Of a stretch of 64,000 nucleotides of DNA, positions 34,678-43,294 are shown piece by piece (position 1 is the first letter of the stretch; each line of letters begins with the position of its first letter). Below the pieces are notes generated by a model that saw only the letters and a program-made list of their open reading frames with translations, was not told where the DNA came from and did no database searches. Origin of the DNA: Anaerolineales bacterium (GTDB lineage: Bacteria; Chloroflexota; Anaerolineae; Anaerolineales; Villigracilaceae); contig JAHDWB010000003.1 in the NCBI GenBank assembly GCA_023382595.1, forward strand, positions 124,001 to 188,000, in the 5' to 3' direction. The position numbers and the translations under genes are program-made.

Positions 34678-35583
34678 TTAACGAGCCAACGCGAGGAAGA
34701 CATCCTCCAGAGTTGGCTCTCCCCTCTCGATTTTTTCAATCTGAATCTTGTTCTTGCTTAAGAGGCTTTGCAATGCCTCTTTCTCCACCTTTTGGCTGAT
34801 GACTCGTAAATGATCGCCAGCCAACCCGACACGTTCCACGCCGTCCATTCCGTGCAGAATCTCCAACCCCTGCTCGAGCGGATGTGTAAAGACTTCCCAG
34901 ACATTTCCCTTGATCACAGTCCTTTTTAGATTTGTGGGCGTATCCATCGCCAATAATTTGCCGTTGCGCATCACACCGACACGCTCACAGTATTCGGCTT
35001 CGTCCATGTAATGCGTGGTGACGAGGATGGTCACGCCGTTTTCGGCGAGTTCATAGATCAAATCCCAGAAGGCACGGCGGGCGGTGGGGTCTACGCCTGA
35101 GGTGGGTTCGTCGAGAAAGAGCAATTTTGGTTCGTGGACGAGTGCGATGCCAAGTGAAAGTCGCTGCCGCCAGCCAGTGGACAGGTCCCGTGTCAGCGTA
35201 GATTCATGTCCCTTGAGACCGACCAACTCCAAAGTACGGGTGATGCGGTCTTTATCCGTAATGCCATACACGCCGCCGTAGAAAGTCAGATTTTCCAGCG
35301 TGGTCAAGTCATCATAAATCGCAAATTTTTGGCTCATGTAGCCCACGCGCGCGCGGACGTCTTCGCTTTGTTTGAAGACATCGTAGCCGAGGACGTTTGC
35401 CGAGCCTTCGGTGGGTTTGAGCAAGCCGAGCAACATGCGGATGGTGGTGGTTTTGCCCGAGCCGTTGGGACCGAGATAGCCGACGATCTCGCCTTTGTGA
35501 ACTTCAAAGTTGATGTGATCGACGGCGGTGAAGTCGCCGAATTTGCGTGTGAGGTTTTGGACGGAGATGACGGGTTCAGTCAT
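34678..35583 (-). CDS. ABC transporter ATP-binding protein (second ATPase of efflux operon)
   Basis: A 301-residue ATPase. Walker A GYLGPNGSGKTTTIRMLL, signature DLSTGWRQRLSLGIALVHEP, Walker B LLFLDEPTSGVDP and H-loop VTTHYMDEAEYC are all intact. It belongs to the ABC-2 drug-export ATPases. The ATG at 35583 overlaps the upstream ATPase stop by eight bases and is preferred to an earlier ATG at 35613. In E. coli YbhF the two ATPases are fused, while here they are separate genes. Confidence 0.92.
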   Translation of the reverse strand: MTEPVISVQNLTRKFGDFTAVDHINFEVHKGEIVGYLGPNGSGKTTTIRMLLGLLKPTEGSANVLGYDVFKQSEDVRARVGYMSQKFAIYDDLTTLENLTFYGGVYGITDKDRITRTLELVGLKGHESTLTRDLSTGWRQRLSLGIALVHEPKLLFLDEPTSGVDPTARRAFWDLIYELAENGVTILVTTHYMDEAEYCERVGVMRNGKLLAMDTPTNLKRTVIKGNVWEVFTHPLEQGLEILHGMDGVERVGLAGDHLRVISQKVEKEALQSLLSKNKIQIEKIERGEPTLEDVFLALAR

Positions 35584-36571
35584 GGTTGCTCTCCGAAAGG
35601 GCAATGAAGACATCTTCGAGCGCGGGCGGAACGGAGCGAAGTTCGATGAGGGATGCGTTTTGTTTTTGAATCTGTTTTGGCAAACGCGCCATGACGTTTT
35701 TTACCGAATTCTCTTTCACACGCAGATGCAGTTTATCGCCAAAGGCGGCGACATCTTCGACATCTTCATCTTGATGCGCGATGTGGCGCAAGGTGTTGAT
35801 GGGCGAGCCGCGCAACTCGAGCACGCGTCCGTTGAGGCGTTGACGCAAGTTGGATGGGGTGTCTTCGACAATTATCTTTCCGTTCTTCATGAAACCCACG
35901 CGATGACAGCGTGAGGCTTCGTCCATGTAGGGAGTGGAGATGAGGACGGAGACACCCCCCTGCCCTTCGGGCATCCCCCCATTTTCTTCGAAAATAGGGG
36001 GAGAATCAAAATGAGGTGAGGATACAAGTTTTATCACCAACTGCCAAAAATCCTGGCGGGTGACGGGGTCTACGCCTGTGGTGGGTTCGTCGAGCAGAAG
36101 CAGGCGCGGACGGGTGACGAGCGCAGAAGCAAGCCCGAGTTTTTGTTTCATGCCGCCAGAGAGCAGCCCCGCGCGGCGGTCTTTGAAATCGGCGAGACCG
36201 ACGAATTCGAGAATTTCCATCGAGCGCGGCAGCCATTCGGTTTGCGTCAGTCCGCGCACTTCGGCGAAGAAACGGATGTTTTCGAGCACGCTCAAATCTT
36301 CGTACATGGAAAAACGCTGTGAAAGATAGCCGATCTGCGAACGGGCGAGTTCGGTCTGTTTCAGCACATCGTATCCGCAGATGGTGATTTCACCTTTGTT
36401 CGGCAGCAACGCACCAACCAGCAACCGCATGGTGGTGGTCTTCCCTGCCCCATCCGAGCCGACGAGTCCGTAGATTTCGCCGGGCTTTATCTTCAAAGAC
36501 ACGCCACGCACAGCATGGACATCTCCGAAAGACTTATATAAATTTTCTGCGCGAAGCAATACATCATTCAT
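35576..36571 (-). CDS. ABC transporter ATP-binding protein (first ATPase of efflux operon)
   Basis: A 331-residue ATPase. Walker A GLVGSDGAGKTTTMRLLVGA, signature LLSGGMKQKLGLASALV and Walker B LLLLDEPTTGVDP are intact. The H-loop reads ISTPYMDEASRC, with Pro where His is usual, as in the first half of YbhF-type ATPases. Between Walker B and this loop lies an insertion of roughly 22 residues (SSPHFDSPPIFEENGG and following) encoded by a palindromic repeat. It could reduce or alter activity, or be tolerated in a surface loop. Confidence 0.9.
   Translation of the reverse strand: MNDVLLRAENLYKSFGDVHAVRGVSLKIKPGEIYGLVGSDGAGKTTTMRLLVGALLPNKGEITICGYDVLKQTELARSQIGYLSQRFSMYEDLSVLENIRFFAEVRGLTQTEWLPRSMEILEFVGLADFKDRRAGLLSGGMKQKLGLASALVTRPRLLLLDEPTTGVDPVTRQDFWQLVIKLVSSPHFDSPPIFEENGGMPEGQGGVSVLISTPYMDEASRCHRVGFMKNGKIIVEDTPSNLRQRLNGRVLELRGSPINTLRHIAHQDEDVEDVAAFGDKLHLRVKENSVKNVMARLPKQIQKQNASLIELRSVPPALEDVFIALSESNHD
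35945..36012. repeat. Palindromic repeat inside an ABC ATPase gene
   Basis: Two hairpins, TGCCC-TTCG-GGCA and CCCCCATTTTC-TTCG-AAAATAGGGGG, lie in the coding frame and encode an insertion not expected in the family. Confidence 0.7.
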
Positions 36572-36644
36572 TGTGAGTTTGCCATGTACGGGTGGTTTCG
36601 ATACATGGCGCGAAGATCACGCGCCACCACTCAACCACCACGTC

Positions 36645-37946
36645 CTATTTGAACACCACATCCGCTGGCATGCCGATCTTCAACTTCCCGTCCGCGTTTT
36701 CCACTTTCAACTTGATGGCATACACCGTCGAGCTGCGCCCTTCCACGGTTTGGACGTTGCGCGGAGTGAACTCGGCTTTGTCGGAGATGTAAATGACCAC
36801 AGCGGTAAAGACTTCATTGGGGAACGAATCCACGGTCACTTCGGCGGTCTGTCCGAGCATGATTTCGCCGTAGCGATCTTCGGGCACATAGACGGTGATG
36901 GTCAGGTTATTCAAGTCCGCCAGTTTGAGGGCAACTGCGCCAGGCTGGACAAATTCCCCAGGCTCGACATTGCGGGTCAGGATGACTCCATCCATCGGGG
37001 CGTTGACCGTGAGTTTGGCGATCTGCGCCTCGACCAACGCCAGGCTTGCTTCTGCTTGCGCGACATTTTTCTGCGCCTGATCCAAGGCATTCTTCGCCGC
37101 GATCACGGCGGGAGAATTTTCGCCTGTCTGCAAGGCAAGCAAGCGGGCATATGCCGCATCGTAACGCTGTTCGGCGACGAAGACACGTCCGCGGGCGTAT
37201 TCGATGTCTTCGGCGGCATCGGTATCGAGTAGGTCATCGTATTCTTTTTGCGCGTCTTCGAGTTCGTCCACGGCGGCATCGTAATAATCGGACGCGGCAT
37301 CACGCAAGCCGCCACTTTGAGAGGCGGCATCCGCTTGGGCTTTGACGTCCTTGGCAACGAGGAAAGCGATCCGCGCTTCGGCGAGACGGTTCTCTGCCGC
37401 CACAAAATCAGCGCTATCTACGCTGTTCAAAACATTATCGAGAGATGTCCGCGCTTCGGTGATCTCTGTTTGCGCAGAATCCAACTCGGCTTGGGCGGCG
37501 GTGATCTGTGCAGACTGTTCGATGTACCAATTCGGCTGGTCAAATTCAGTGGGAGATGAAGCACGCCAATCTGCGGCGCGCTGATCAACTTGCGCGGCAA
37601 TGGCGGCTTCGAGCGTTTGGTCATATTTGGTTCGGGCAGATGCCAGGGCGGCGTTGGCGGAGTCCACTGCGGCGGAGGCAACGGCTTGTTGGGCAGTCAG
37701 CAGGCTGGGGTCGAGGCGAAGAAGCGCGGAGTCCTTCGTCACGAATTGACCTTCTTCGACCAAGACTTCGATCACCTTACCGGCAAATTCGGGAGCAATG
37801 TTGACTTGGGTCGCTTCAATGGTTCCAGAGGCGGTCAGAACACCGTTTTTTTCTTGTGTGGATTGGGTGACGATGAAGTAAATGCTGAATGCGATGATCA
37901 GCACGAGGATGACGATGGCAGGAATGGGCGGGCGTTTGTGGTTCAT
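36645..37946 (-). CDS. HlyD-family membrane fusion protein
   Basis: A 433-residue adaptor with an N-terminal membrane helix (IPAIVILVLIIAFSIYFIV). A biotinyl-lipoyl-like half (GTIEATQVNIAPEFAGKVIE), long coiled-coil hairpins rich in Ala, Gln and Asp, and the second lipoyl half (VNAPMDGVILTRNVEPGEFV) follow. It bridges the inner-membrane ABC pump to the envelope. The ATG at 37946 with AAGGAG upstream is chosen. It is part of a tetR-permease-HlyD-ATPase-ATPase operon like cecR-ybhGFSR. Confidence 0.9.
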   Translation of the reverse strand: MNHKRPPIPAIVILVLIIAFSIYFIVTQSTQEKNGVLTASGTIEATQVNIAPEFAGKVIEVLVEEGQFVTKDSALLRLDPSLLTAQQAVASAAVDSANAALASARTKYDQTLEAAIAAQVDQRAADWRASSPTEFDQPNWYIEQSAQITAAQAELDSAQTEITEARTSLDNVLNSVDSADFVAAENRLAEARIAFLVAKDVKAQADAASQSGGLRDAASDYYDAAVDELEDAQKEYDDLLDTDAAEDIEYARGRVFVAEQRYDAAYARLLALQTGENSPAVIAAKNALDQAQKNVAQAEASLALVEAQIAKLTVNAPMDGVILTRNVEPGEFVQPGAVALKLADLNNLTITVYVPEDRYGEIMLGQTAEVTVDSFPNEVFTAVVIYISDKAEFTPRNVQTVEGRSSTVYAIKLKVENADGKLKIGMPADVVFK

Positions 37947-37967
37947 GGATACTCCTTGAGAAAGTGT

Positions 37968-38008
37968 CTTTCGTCTTTCTTTCAAGTGGAAAGAAGAGAG
38001 ATGAAAGG
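37968..38008. repeat. Inverted repeat between HlyD and permease genes
   Basis: CTTTCGTCTTTCTTTC is mirrored by GAAAGAAGAGAGATGAAAG around a short loop. It lies within the operon and may weaken downstream expression. Confidence 0.6.
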
Positions 38009-38010
38009 AA

Positions 38011-39138
38011 TCAATCAAGCCGCTTTCTAAACCGAAGCGCGGCGGCGATCATGATGCCGACAGCGAAAAGCGTCATGGCAATGACGTCAAATTGGACCAG
38101 TTCGAGACCGACCCCTTTGAGCAATAGCGAGCGCAGGATGACGAGGTAGTAGCGCAACGGCATGAGGTAGGAAATCCATTGCAAAACTTTTGGCATGGCT
38201 TCGAGCGGGAAGAAAAAACCCGAAAGGAAAATACTCGGCAGAAGGGTCATCCACACGGTGAGCATTGCTTCCTGTTGTGTGTTGGCAATGGTGGAGGCGA
38301 AAAGCCCGATACCCAACCCCGTGACGAGGAAAATTCCCGACATGAGCAGAATCGTCCCGAGGTCGCCGCGAATGGGCATACCGAACCACCAATGCCCCAC
38401 TGCCAGCACTTCAATGGTGTTGAAAAATCCTAGGATGACATAGGGCGTGAGCTTTCCAACGATGAGTTCCCACGGGCGGATGGGTGTAACGATGAGCTGC
38501 TCAATGGTTCCGCGCTCGCGTTCGCGCACGACCGAGGTGGCGGTGAGAATGGCGGCGATAGCGAATAACACCATACCGATCACGCCGGGAATCATAAAAT
38601 GCGCGCTGATGAGGTCGGGGTTGAACCACACCATTGTGCGGACTTCCACTGGCGGCTGGAGGCGCAGGGTCATGCCGCTGCGTTCAAACTTCTGCGCAAG
38701 GATGCCCGTCGCATGCGCCTGCCCGATGAGTTGGGATGCCGCCAACGCTGTGGATGCGCTGGTCGGGTCGGAGCCGTCAAGGATGAAGGCGATCTGCGCG
38801 CTGCCATCAGTAAGTTGACGGGCGTAGTCGGGCGGGATGATCATCGCTGCGCGCGCCTCACCCGACATGATGAGGGCTTCAATTTCAGATTCAGAATCCA
38901 CGCTGTAGGCAACTTGGAAGTAGTCTGCCGCGCGATAGGCATCCAGCAGGGCGCGCGATTCGGCGCTGCGGCTTTGGTCCAACACAGCGAGCGGAATGTT
39001 GCGTACGTCGTTCGTCGCAGAATAACCAAGCAGGAACAACTGCATGATCGGAATGACAAGAATCATCACCAGCGTGCGCACATCGCGGAAGATCTGGATG
39101 AATTCCTTGCGGATGATGGAGGCAAGGCGGGAGTTCAT
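38011..39138 (-). CDS. ABC-2 family permease
   Basis: A 375-residue membrane protein of the ABC-2 type. The N-terminal helix (FIQIFRDVRTLVMILVIPIM) is followed by a large extracytoplasmic domain and about five more helices, including the VVRERERGTIEQLIVTPIRP coupling loop. It starts in the stop of the TetR gene (ATGA overlap). Related loci in E. coli have two permeases. Only one is present here, so it would act as a homodimer. Confidence 0.9.
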   Translation of the reverse strand: MNSRLASIIRKEFIQIFRDVRTLVMILVIPIMQLFLLGYSATNDVRNIPLAVLDQSRSAESRALLDAYRAADYFQVAYSVDSESEIEALIMSGEARAAMIIPPDYARQLTDGSAQIAFILDGSDPTSASTALAASQLIGQAHATGILAQKFERSGMTLRLQPPVEVRTMVWFNPDLISAHFMIPGVIGMVLFAIAAILTATSVVRERERGTIEQLIVTPIRPWELIVGKLTPYVILGFFNTIEVLAVGHWWFGMPIRGDLGTILLMSGIFLVTGLGIGLFASTIANTQQEAMLTVWMTLLPSIFLSGFFFPLEAMPKVLQWISYLMPLRYYLVILRSLLLKGVGLELVQFDVIAMTLFAVGIMIAAALRFRKRLD

Positions 39139-39746
39139 GCAGGCTCCTTCAAGATGCCATGCAAATAAATATCCACATAGGCATCCACTTGATTTTTAGG
39201 AAGCATCTTGCTCACGACCGAATTTGAGATCAACATATCCGTAATGAAATAAGACATGATCATGCCGAAGAAGGAGCGCATCAACACAGCGGGGTTGGTC
39301 ACGCGCAGATTTTTTCTCGACCGCACAAGCTTTTCGAACACCGGCAGCACCGCAGGGGCGATCTTTTTCAACAGCAATGCCCCGTGCTTGCCGTTGAATT
39401 CCACCATCTCGATAAACAGCAATTTGATGTACATCGGCTCCGCACCGAGTTCGTTCATGGTCACGTTCAACGCATTTTTCAAAAAATCTTCAACTGTCTC
39501 CCCTTCCGCTTCGAGGATGATAGGCAGAATCTTTTTATAAGGATGCTTATCCACGATGATGGCTTCAAAAATTTCTTCCTTGCTCGAAAAATGATTGTAG
39601 ATTCCCCCCAATGCAAGGTGTGTGCGTTCTGCGATCTGCCGCATGGATGTAGCGTGGTAGCCCTGCTCCATGAACAATTCGATGGCGGCATCTTCGATGG
39701 CGAGACGGGTAGCCTCCCCTTTCTTCAGTTTTTCTTTCGGGTGCAT
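39135..39746 (-). CDS. TetR/AcrR-family repressor of the efflux operon
   Basis: A 203-residue regulator. The N-terminal helix-turn-helix is clear: TSMRQIAERTHLALGGIYNH, followed by FSSKEEIFEAII. The C-terminal ligand domain is variable. It heads the operon it likely represses, as CecR does for ybhGFSR in E. coli. A palindromic operator lies over the predicted transcription start, and AGGAGG precedes the ATG. Confidence 0.92.
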   Translation of the reverse strand: MHPKEKLKKGEATRLAIEDAAIELFMEQGYHATSMRQIAERTHLALGGIYNHFSSKEEIFEAIIVDKHPYKKILPIILEAEGETVEDFLKNALNVTMNELGAEPMYIKLLFIEMVEFNGKHGALLLKKIAPAVLPVFEKLVRSRKNLRVTNPAVLMRSFFGMIMSYFITDMLISNSVVSKMLPKNQVDAYVDIYLHGILKEPA

Positions 39747-39762
39747 TGCGCCTCCTAAAATG

Positions 39763-39776
39763 AACGAACGTTCGTT
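39763..39776 (-). promoter_or_regulatory. TetR-type operator
   Basis: AACGAACGTTCGTT is a perfect palindrome, flanked by T/A tracts. It sits just downstream of the -10 box, over the expected transcription start of the tetR operon, so a bound repressor would block initiation. Confidence 0.8.
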
Positions 39777-39779
39777 TTT

Positions 39780-39807
39780 ATTTTAACCAAAACGCAGGTT
39801 CTGTCAA
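39780..39807 (-). promoter_or_regulatory. Promoter of the tetR/efflux operon
   Basis: A consensus TTGACA -35 (39802-39807) and a TAAAAT -10 (39780-39785) are spaced by 16 bases on the minus strand. Confidence 0.8.
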
Positions 39808-39858
39808 TAGGTCACCGCCCCGGCAACCGCCGACCAGTTTACACGTAGATGTATCAGG

Positions 39859-39864
39859 TATAAT
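39859..39864 (+). promoter_or_regulatory. -10 box of the NfeD/flotillin operon
   Basis: TATAAT within CAGGTATAAT, 30 bases before the ATG at 39895, with an AAAGGA ribosome site between. Confidence 0.6.
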
Positions 39865-39894
39865 TTGACCAGACAAGCACATGAAAGGAAAATC

Positions 39895-40446
39895 ATGTTT
39901 GGGTTGAGTTGGATCGAGGTCATTTACTGGGCATCCGCCATCGTCGGCGGGACGCTATTGCTGCTCCGCATGTTGTTACTGGCATTCGGCGGCGGAGACT
40001 TCGGCGATGATGTGGACGGCGATGTTTCCGTGGACGGGGATGTGGGTTTCAAATTCATGTCCCTGCAGGGGTTGACGTCATTCTTCATGATGTTCGGGTT
40101 GGTTGGATTGACAATGCTGAAAGCGGACCTGCCCGTCCTGTTGACCGTCATTGGCGGGGTGGCGGCAGGCGCTGTCACAGTGGGTGTGATCGGACTGATC
40201 TTTTCGCAGATGAAGCGCCTGCAAACCGAGGGAACGATCGACATCCGCAACACCATCGGAAACGAAGGCAGCGTTTATCTGACCATCCCCAAGAACGGCA
40301 CCGGGCAGGTGCAGGTCATTGTGCAGGGCTCGTTAAAGATCTTCGATGCTTCGTCCAAAAGCAAGACCGCAATCGCCACGGGTGAAAAAGTCCGCGTGGT
40401 GGATGTATCGGGCGGAAATACCCTGATTGTCGAAAAAATAAGCTAA
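39895..40446 (+). CDS. NfeD/OB-fold membrane protein, partner of flotillin
   Basis: A 183-residue protein with helices at residues 5-30 and 60-105 and an Asp-rich loop (GGDFGDDVDGDVSVDGD). A C-terminal OB-like domain (NTIGNEGSVYLTIPKNGTGQ, VRVVDVSGGNTLIVEKIS) ends it. It resembles the YqiJ/NfeD-like partner encoded before flotillins. The ATG at 39895 with AAAGGA upstream is better than one at 39865. It is cotranscribed with the flotillin gene 18 bases downstream. Confidence 0.83.
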   Translation: MFGLSWIEVIYWASAIVGGTLLLLRMLLLAFGGGDFGDDVDGDVSVDGDVGFKFMSLQGLTSFFMMFGLVGLTMLKADLPVLLTVIGGVAAGAVTVGVIGLIFSQMKRLQTEGTIDIRNTIGNEGSVYLTIPKNGTGQVQVIVQGSLKIFDASSKSKTAIATGEKVRVVDVSGGNTLIVEKIS

Positions 40447-40464
40447 TACTTTAAGGAGGCTGAA

Positions 40465-41910
40465 ATGGGTTCTACCACGTTGGGTGTTTTGTCTTTAATG
40501 GCTTTTGTAATACTCGTCTTTTTTTTCGTAATCTTCCTGGCGAGTCGTTACAAACGCTGTCCATCGGACCGGGTGCTGGTCATTTACGGGCGCGTGGAAA
40601 AGGGACGTTCAAGCAAGACCACGCATGGAGGCGGCGCGTTCGTCTGGCCCCTCATTCAGGATTACGCCTACCTGAACCTGACCCCCATCACAATCAACAT
40701 TCCACTCGAAAACGCGTTGTCCATGCAGAACATCCGCATCAACGTTCCGAGCACGTTCACGGTCGGCGTCAGCACCGTGCCGGAGATCATGAGCAATGCG
40801 GCGGAGAGAATTCTGCGCCTGCCGCAAAACGCCATCGAAGAAATGGCGAAGGAGATCATCTTCGGTCAACTGCGTCTCACCGTCGCTTCATTGACCATCG
40901 AGCAGATCAACCAGGACCGTGAGAGTTTCCTCGAAGCCATCCGCAACAACGTGGAACCCGAGTTGAACAAGATCGGCTTGCAGTTGATCAACGTCAATAT
41001 CACGGACATCACCGATGCGTCAGATTACATTGCAAGCATCGGGAAGAAAGCGGCGGCGGAAGCCATCAACCAGGCGAAGATCGACGTTGCAGAACAATCC
41101 AAAAAAGGCGCGATCGGTGAAGCGAATGCCATCCGCGAGCAGGAGATCAGGGTTGCGGAAGCCATGGCGGAGGCAGAAATCGGTAGAAAAACCGCCGACG
41201 CGAACCAGCGCCAGCGCGTGCAGGAGCAGGAAGCGCTTGCGGTCCGCGGCGAAAACACATCCAAGGCGCAGATTGCAGAATACAATGCCGAACTGGAAGT
41301 GAAACAAGCCGCCGCGTTGAGACAGGCGGAGGTCGCGCGCTTTGAGGCGCAGGTCGCCATCCAACAGGCTCTGTACAAAGCCGAACAGGAACGCCTTCGT
41401 GCCGAAGAGGTGGTGCGCGAAGAGGTCGAGAAGAACAAGGTTGAGATCGCCGCCGAAGCCGAAGCGGAACGCGTCCGCCGCGAAGCGAAAGGTGAAGCGG
41501 ATGGCATCCTATTCAAATATCAAGCCGAAGCCGAAGGTATGCAGAAACTGCTCGAAGCCAAGGCAAGCGGTTATCGCAAACTAGTCGAGAGCGTCGGCGG
41601 CGATGCGCAAGCCGCATCGACCCTGCTGATGATCGAAAAACTGGAGGAACTGGTCGCGCGGCAGGTGGAAGCCATCAGCAACCTCAAGATCGACAAGATC
41701 ACCGTCTGGGATTCGGGCGGGAATGGCGACGGCTCGTCCACGTCGAACTTCATCTCCAACCTGTTCAAGAGCCTGCCCCCGCTTCAGGATATTTCCGACA
41801 TGGCTGGCGTGCAACTGCCCGAGTATCTCGGCAAGGTGAAGGGACAGACCACCGTCCCCGCTGAAAGCAGTGAGACGCCGGAAGCCGCCAAGGACAACCC
41901 GAAAGCCTAG
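40465..41910 (+). CDS. Flotillin family protein (SPFH)
   Basis: A 481-residue flotillin. One N-terminal membrane helix (AFVILVFFFVIFLASRYKRC), the SPFH domain (PSDRVLVIYGRVEKGRS, TVGVSTVPEIMSNAAERIL), then an extended coiled coil with EAEA/QEQE heptads and a C-terminal region (DKITVWDSGGNGDGSS). Flotillins organise ordered membrane domains. AAGGAGG precedes the ATG. It pairs with the upstream NfeD-like gene. Confidence 0.92.
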   Translation: MGSTTLGVLSLMAFVILVFFFVIFLASRYKRCPSDRVLVIYGRVEKGRSSKTTHGGGAFVWPLIQDYAYLNLTPITINIPLENALSMQNIRINVPSTFTVGVSTVPEIMSNAAERILRLPQNAIEEMAKEIIFGQLRLTVASLTIEQINQDRESFLEAIRNNVEPELNKIGLQLINVNITDITDASDYIASIGKKAAAEAINQAKIDVAEQSKKGAIGEANAIREQEIRVAEAMAEAEIGRKTADANQRQRVQEQEALAVRGENTSKAQIAEYNAELEVKQAAALRQAEVARFEAQVAIQQALYKAEQERLRAEEVVREEVEKNKVEIAAEAEAERVRREAKGEADGILFKYQAEAEGMQKLLEAKASGYRKLVESVGGDAQAASTLLMIEKLEELVARQVEAISNLKIDKITVWDSGGNGDGSSTSNFISNLFKSLPPLQDISDMAGVQLPEYLGKVKGQTTVPAESSETPEAAKDNPKA

Positions 41911-41937
41911 CAAGGTAAAAGACAAGCATGTCAATGA

Positions 41938-41963
41938 AGCCCGGCATCCTCTGCCGGGCTTTT
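41938..41963 (+). terminator. Terminator of the flotillin operon
   Basis: AGCCCGGCA pairs with TGCCGGGCT around an eight-base loop, followed by TTT. Confidence 0.85.
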
Positions 41964-41974
41964 CGCTTGTCAGG

Positions 41975-41980
41975 TACAAT
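41975..41980 (+). promoter_or_regulatory. -10 box of the MFS gene; leaderless
   Basis: TACAAT (within CAGGTACAAT) ends seven bases before the ATG at 41988. Confidence 0.55.
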
Positions 41981-41987
41981 CCAGTCC

Positions 41988-43259
41988 ATGCTCACCAATC
42001 TCGAAAAAGATGTCCGCAAGAACCTGAAACACAATGTCACCGCCAACCTCACGGATGGCGGTCTTTTTGGCTTGGCGCTCGGTTTTGCCTCCTTCAGCAC
42101 CATCCTGCCGCTCTTCGTCGCCACCATGACCGACTCCGCCCTGCTGATCGGGCTGGTTCCTGCCATCCATTCGGCGGGCTGGCTTTTTCCGCAATTGTTC
42201 ACCGCCAGCCATGTCTCGCGCCTGCGCCAGTACAAACCGACCGTGTTGATGATGACCATCCACGAACGCATTCCATTCTTTGGGCTTGCGATGGTCGCTT
42301 TATTCATTCCGCACATCGGGGTCACTGCCGGGCTGGTGCTCACTTTCATCATGCTCATCTGGCAGGGACTGGGCGGAGGCTTCACTGCCAATGCATGGAC
42401 ATCCATGATCTCGAAAATCATCCCGTCCGATGCGCGCGGGACTTTCTTTGGAGTGCAAGCTGCGCTGGCAAACCTCTTCATTAGCGGATCGGCAGTCGCT
42501 GCGGGATACATCCTCGATATCATCGCCTCTCCCTGGGACTTTGCAGCCTGCTTCATCCTCGCCAGCTTCTTCTTCACCATATCCTGGTTCGCGCTCTCGC
42601 TGACACGCGAGCCGGAAGACCGGGAAAAGATCATCCCCGAAGAAAAGACCCACTTTTGGGATGACGCAAAAAAGGTCATGGGCAAGGATGCGAACTTCAA
42701 CTGGTTCCTGAGCGTGCGTTTCATCTCGCAATTCGCCACAATGGGATTTGCGTTCTACATCATCTACGCCCTGCGCAACTTCAACATGGACACGGTCACG
42801 GCAGGCTATCTCACCGCCACACTCACCATCTCACAGACCATCGCCAACGCGGGCATGGGCTGGCTTGGGGATAAAATCGGTCATCGCTCCATGCTTATCC
42901 TCGGCGGGGTCGCCGCCATGTTAAGCGCGATCCTTGCGTGGAATGCATCATCCATTACGTGGTTCTATCCCATCTTCATCCTGACCGGTCTCGCCAATGT
43001 GTCCATCTGGACCATCAGCATGGCAATGACCGTCGGCTTCGGCACCGAAGCGGAACGCCCGATCTACATCGGACTCTCGCAAACGCTGACCGCACCAGCC
43101 ACCATCTTCGCGCCCATCATAGGCGGCTTCATCGTGGACGCGGCGGGCTTCATCCCGACCTTTTCCATCTCCACCGTATTGTCCGCCATAATGATCGGCA
43201 TCTTGTTATTTATGGTAAAAGACCCGCGCAAGCAATTGACCGCAAACGGCGGGCGGTAA
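41988..43259 (+). CDS. MFS transporter
   Basis: A 423-residue 12-helix transporter starting MLTNLEKDVRKNLKHNVTAN. Typical features are the LADGGLFGLALGF-like first helix, the MGWLGDKIGHRSMLILGG loop motif (in the second half here) and charged cytoplasmic loops. The substrate is unknown. An earlier in-frame ATG at 41928 would put the start inside the preceding terminator, so 41988 is chosen. An M24 peptidase gene follows after 35 bases. Confidence 0.86.
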   Translation: MLTNLEKDVRKNLKHNVTANLTDGGLFGLALGFASFSTILPLFVATMTDSALLIGLVPAIHSAGWLFPQLFTASHVSRLRQYKPTVLMMTIHERIPFFGLAMVALFIPHIGVTAGLVLTFIMLIWQGLGGGFTANAWTSMISKIIPSDARGTFFGVQAALANLFISGSAVAAGYILDIIASPWDFAACFILASFFFTISWFALSLTREPEDREKIIPEEKTHFWDDAKKVMGKDANFNWFLSVRFISQFATMGFAFYIIYALRNFNMDTVTAGYLTATLTISQTIANAGMGWLGDKIGHRSMLILGGVAAMLSAILAWNASSITWFYPIFILTGLANVSIWTISMAMTVGFGTEAERPIYIGLSQTLTAPATIFAPIIGGFIVDAAGFIPTFSISTVLSAIMIGILLFMVKDPRKQLTANGGR

Positions 43260-43294
43260 ACCGTTCCCCATCCAATATCAAACGAGGAAACCCT

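Noticed and set aside
41765-42739. A 324-codon minus-strand frame over flotillin and MFS genes
   Set aside because: It spans two unrelated plus-strand genes and has no family features.
42938-43294. Extended N-terminus of the M24 peptidase
   Set aside because: This region overlaps the end of the MFS gene in another frame and is rich in His and Arg. The ATG at 43295 has a ribosome site and the standard family start.
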